A stretch of DNA of 64,000 nt from Kribbella qitaiheensis (GTDB lineage Bacteria; Actinomycetota; Actinomycetes; Propionibacteriales; Kribbellaceae): positions 7,502,001 through 7,566,000 of the forward strand of contig NZ_CP043661.1 in assembly GCF_014217565.1 (NCBI RefSeq). The letters run 5' to 3'. Position numbers and translations under genes: made by a program. Under the pieces are notes generated by a model. The model saw nothing but the letters and a program-made list of their open reading frames with translations. It had not been told where the DNA came from and ran no database searches. Shown here one piece after another: positions 63,115 through 64,000 of the stretch (position 1 is the first letter of the stretch; each line of letters opens with the position of its first letter).

Positions 63115-63756
63115 TCAGACTCCGAACGACATCGTCTTGAGGCGTTCTACCGTTTCGGGGTCGCCGGCGAGTTCGACCTTCGCGACCGCCTGGCGGCCGA
63201 AGCAGAACAGGACCAGTTCGGCGGGTTCACCGGTCACGGTGACCGAACCTTGGTCGGTGGACTTCTTCGCCACCGACTCGGTGCCGTCCGGCAACCGCAG
63301 TACGAGACCGCTGGGTGCCTTGCGGGTCATGCCCTTGGCGGCGAGGCGGACCTGCTTCCACAGGCCTTCCTGCTGCTCGGCCGGCAGTTGACGCACCTCG
63401 AACTCCGGACCGGCCCGGCGGACGTCCTCGTGATGGACGAAGTACTCGGTGGTGTTCAGGTTGTGGCCGAGACCGGGGATCGAGTAGATCGTGAACGGGC
63501 CCGGTCCGCGGCGGACCTTGTCGACGATCTCGGTGAAGGAGTACTTCGCCTTCGCCCGGGCCATCCGTTTCTCGGTGGTGTCGGAGAGCGCGGGAATCAT
63601 GATCCCGGGCCCGGCCAGCGGGTCGGCCTCGCGGACGTGCAGGTGGATCGCGAGGTCCCAGGTGGTCCACCCTTCGCAGAGCGTCGGCCGGTCAGGGCCG
63701 ACTTCGTCGAAGAGGTCACACAGAGCAATTCTCTCTACCCGGCTGTAGTCGGTCAC
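63115..63756 (-). CDS. TIGR03085-family metal-binding protein
   Basis: A 213-residue DinB/maleylpyruvate-isomerase-fold protein: TDYSRVERIALCDLFDEVGP, PTLCEGWTTWDLAIHLHVRE (metal-ligand His) and TEYFVHHEDVRRAGPEFEVR (HHED motif). This matches the TIGR03085 family, often thiol-dependent enzymes or of unknown role in actinobacteria. I start at GTG 63756, which matches family starts. Confidence 0.85.
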   Translation of the reverse strand: MTDYSRVERIALCDLFDEVGPDRPTLCEGWTTWDLAIHLHVREADPLAGPGIMIPALSDTTEKRMARAKAKYSFTEIVDKVRRGPGPFTIYSIPGLGHNLNTTEYFVHHEDVRRAGPEFEVRQLPAEQQEGLWKQVRLAAKGMTRKAPSGLVLRLPDGTESVAKKSTDQGSVTVTGEPAELVLFCFGRQAVAKVELAGDPETVERLKTMSFGV

Positions 63757-63881
63757 AAGTCGATCGTAGTTGTCGGCACCCAATGGCAGAATGCGATCGT
63801 TTCAATCTGAATGTACTGTCATTCGTTGTCAGTCCTGTGGCTGGCTACGCCCCTGACAGTGCCGTCATTAAGGATGCCCGC

Positions 63882-64000
63882 GTGCCGTTGCCGAAAGTCC
63901 CCAGCAAAGGGAGCGTGACCCGGCGTGGGTTCGCGGTCCTGCGGGTCGCGATCTGGGAGGAGCCCTGGGTCTTCACCTGGTCGGTGCTGGCCAGCGCGCT
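63882..64000 (+). CDS. ABC transporter gene, 5' end only
   Basis: The first 39 codons of a gene cut by the right edge. The segment RRGFAVLRVAIWEEPWVFTW followed by a hydrophobic start (SVLASA) is typical of the N-terminus of fused permease-ATPase ABC exporters. The GTG at 63882 has AAGGA six bases upstream. The identity should be treated as provisional. Confidence 0.6.
   Translation, partial: MPLPKVPSKGSVTRRGFAVLRVAIWEEPWVFTWSVLASA

Noticed and set aside
63784..63881. ACTGTCA and TGACAGT arms about 30 bp apart before the ABC transporter gene as an operator
   Set aside because: Spacing is too wide and the match too short to separate from chance.

Overview
The window is GC-rich, densely coded actinobacterial chromosome. 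Several neighbourhoods are typical of the phylum: lhr, an LppM-type lipoprotein and a DUF3046 gene ahead of recA-recX; ribonuclease Y; dxr-rip1-ispG with a DUF4081 acetyltransferase nearby; a PriA-type hisA; and DUF1707, DUF6458, TIGR03085 and DUF222-HNH proteins. I infer a Kribbella-like member of the Propionibacteriales. That is recognition from gene content, not a measured placement. I see no tRNA, rRNA or CRISPR array.

Layout. 1-7.3 kb: lhr helicase (cut by the left edge), LppM-like lipoprotein, DUF3046, an MMPL transporter, a GrpB-family protein and an unknown protein. 7.3-14.3 kb: recA with a LexA box and a candidate damage promoter, a recX with an enormous repeat-rich N-terminus, an MT0933-type small protein and ribonuclease Y. 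14.4-17.4 kb: SnoaL-like protein, DUF6458 protein, zinc metallopeptidase, an APH remnant and glutaryl-CoA dehydrogenase. 17.4-21.8 kb: DUF1707 protein, then dxr-rip1-ispG (isoprenoid precursors plus site-2 protease). 21.8-31.6 kb: nucleosidase, NUDIX, MerR-thioredoxin, a ribbon-helix-helix gene with a palindromic operator, MFS exporter, two GNATs, M14 carboxypeptidase, DoxX-like protein, proS and a broken TSUP permease.

31.7-45.8 kb: an AfsR-type regulator and a methyltransferase, then hisA, which overlaps a four-gene set made of a fatty acyl-CoA-reductase-like/HAD fusion, a zinc alcohol dehydrogenase, a LarA-like (DUF2088) protein and a PlsC acyltransferase. An intact IS30-type element, a small membrane protein, hisF and a MarR regulator follow. 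The four-gene set sits between hisA and hisF and is the best candidate for an undescribed pathway, probably lipid-related. 45.9-64 kb: long imperfect repeats, a DUF222-HNH nuclease with low-complexity inserts, MarR with a DHA2 exporter under a large palindrome, ArsR-MFS, MarR with a transporter stub, an ECF sigma factor with a membrane partner, duplicated GNATs, a PBP4-type DD-peptidase, a GH43 glycosidase, an operon of membrane phosphodiesterase-like protein, MBL-fold protein and DedA, a TIGR03085 protein and the start of an ABC transporter gene.

Two quality patterns affect how the window should be read. First, eight genes (lhr, recX, the metallopeptidase, merR, proS, the AfsR-type regulator, the reductase fusion and a marR) each carry one extra base, always where a GGCC reads GGGCC or GGCCC. 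Because proS is essential, these are best read as sequence errors. Second, several genes are internally deleted or cut to stubs (M14 peptidase, TSUP permease, VOC, PhyH, APH, MFS, GNAT). These are either real decay or assembly losses.
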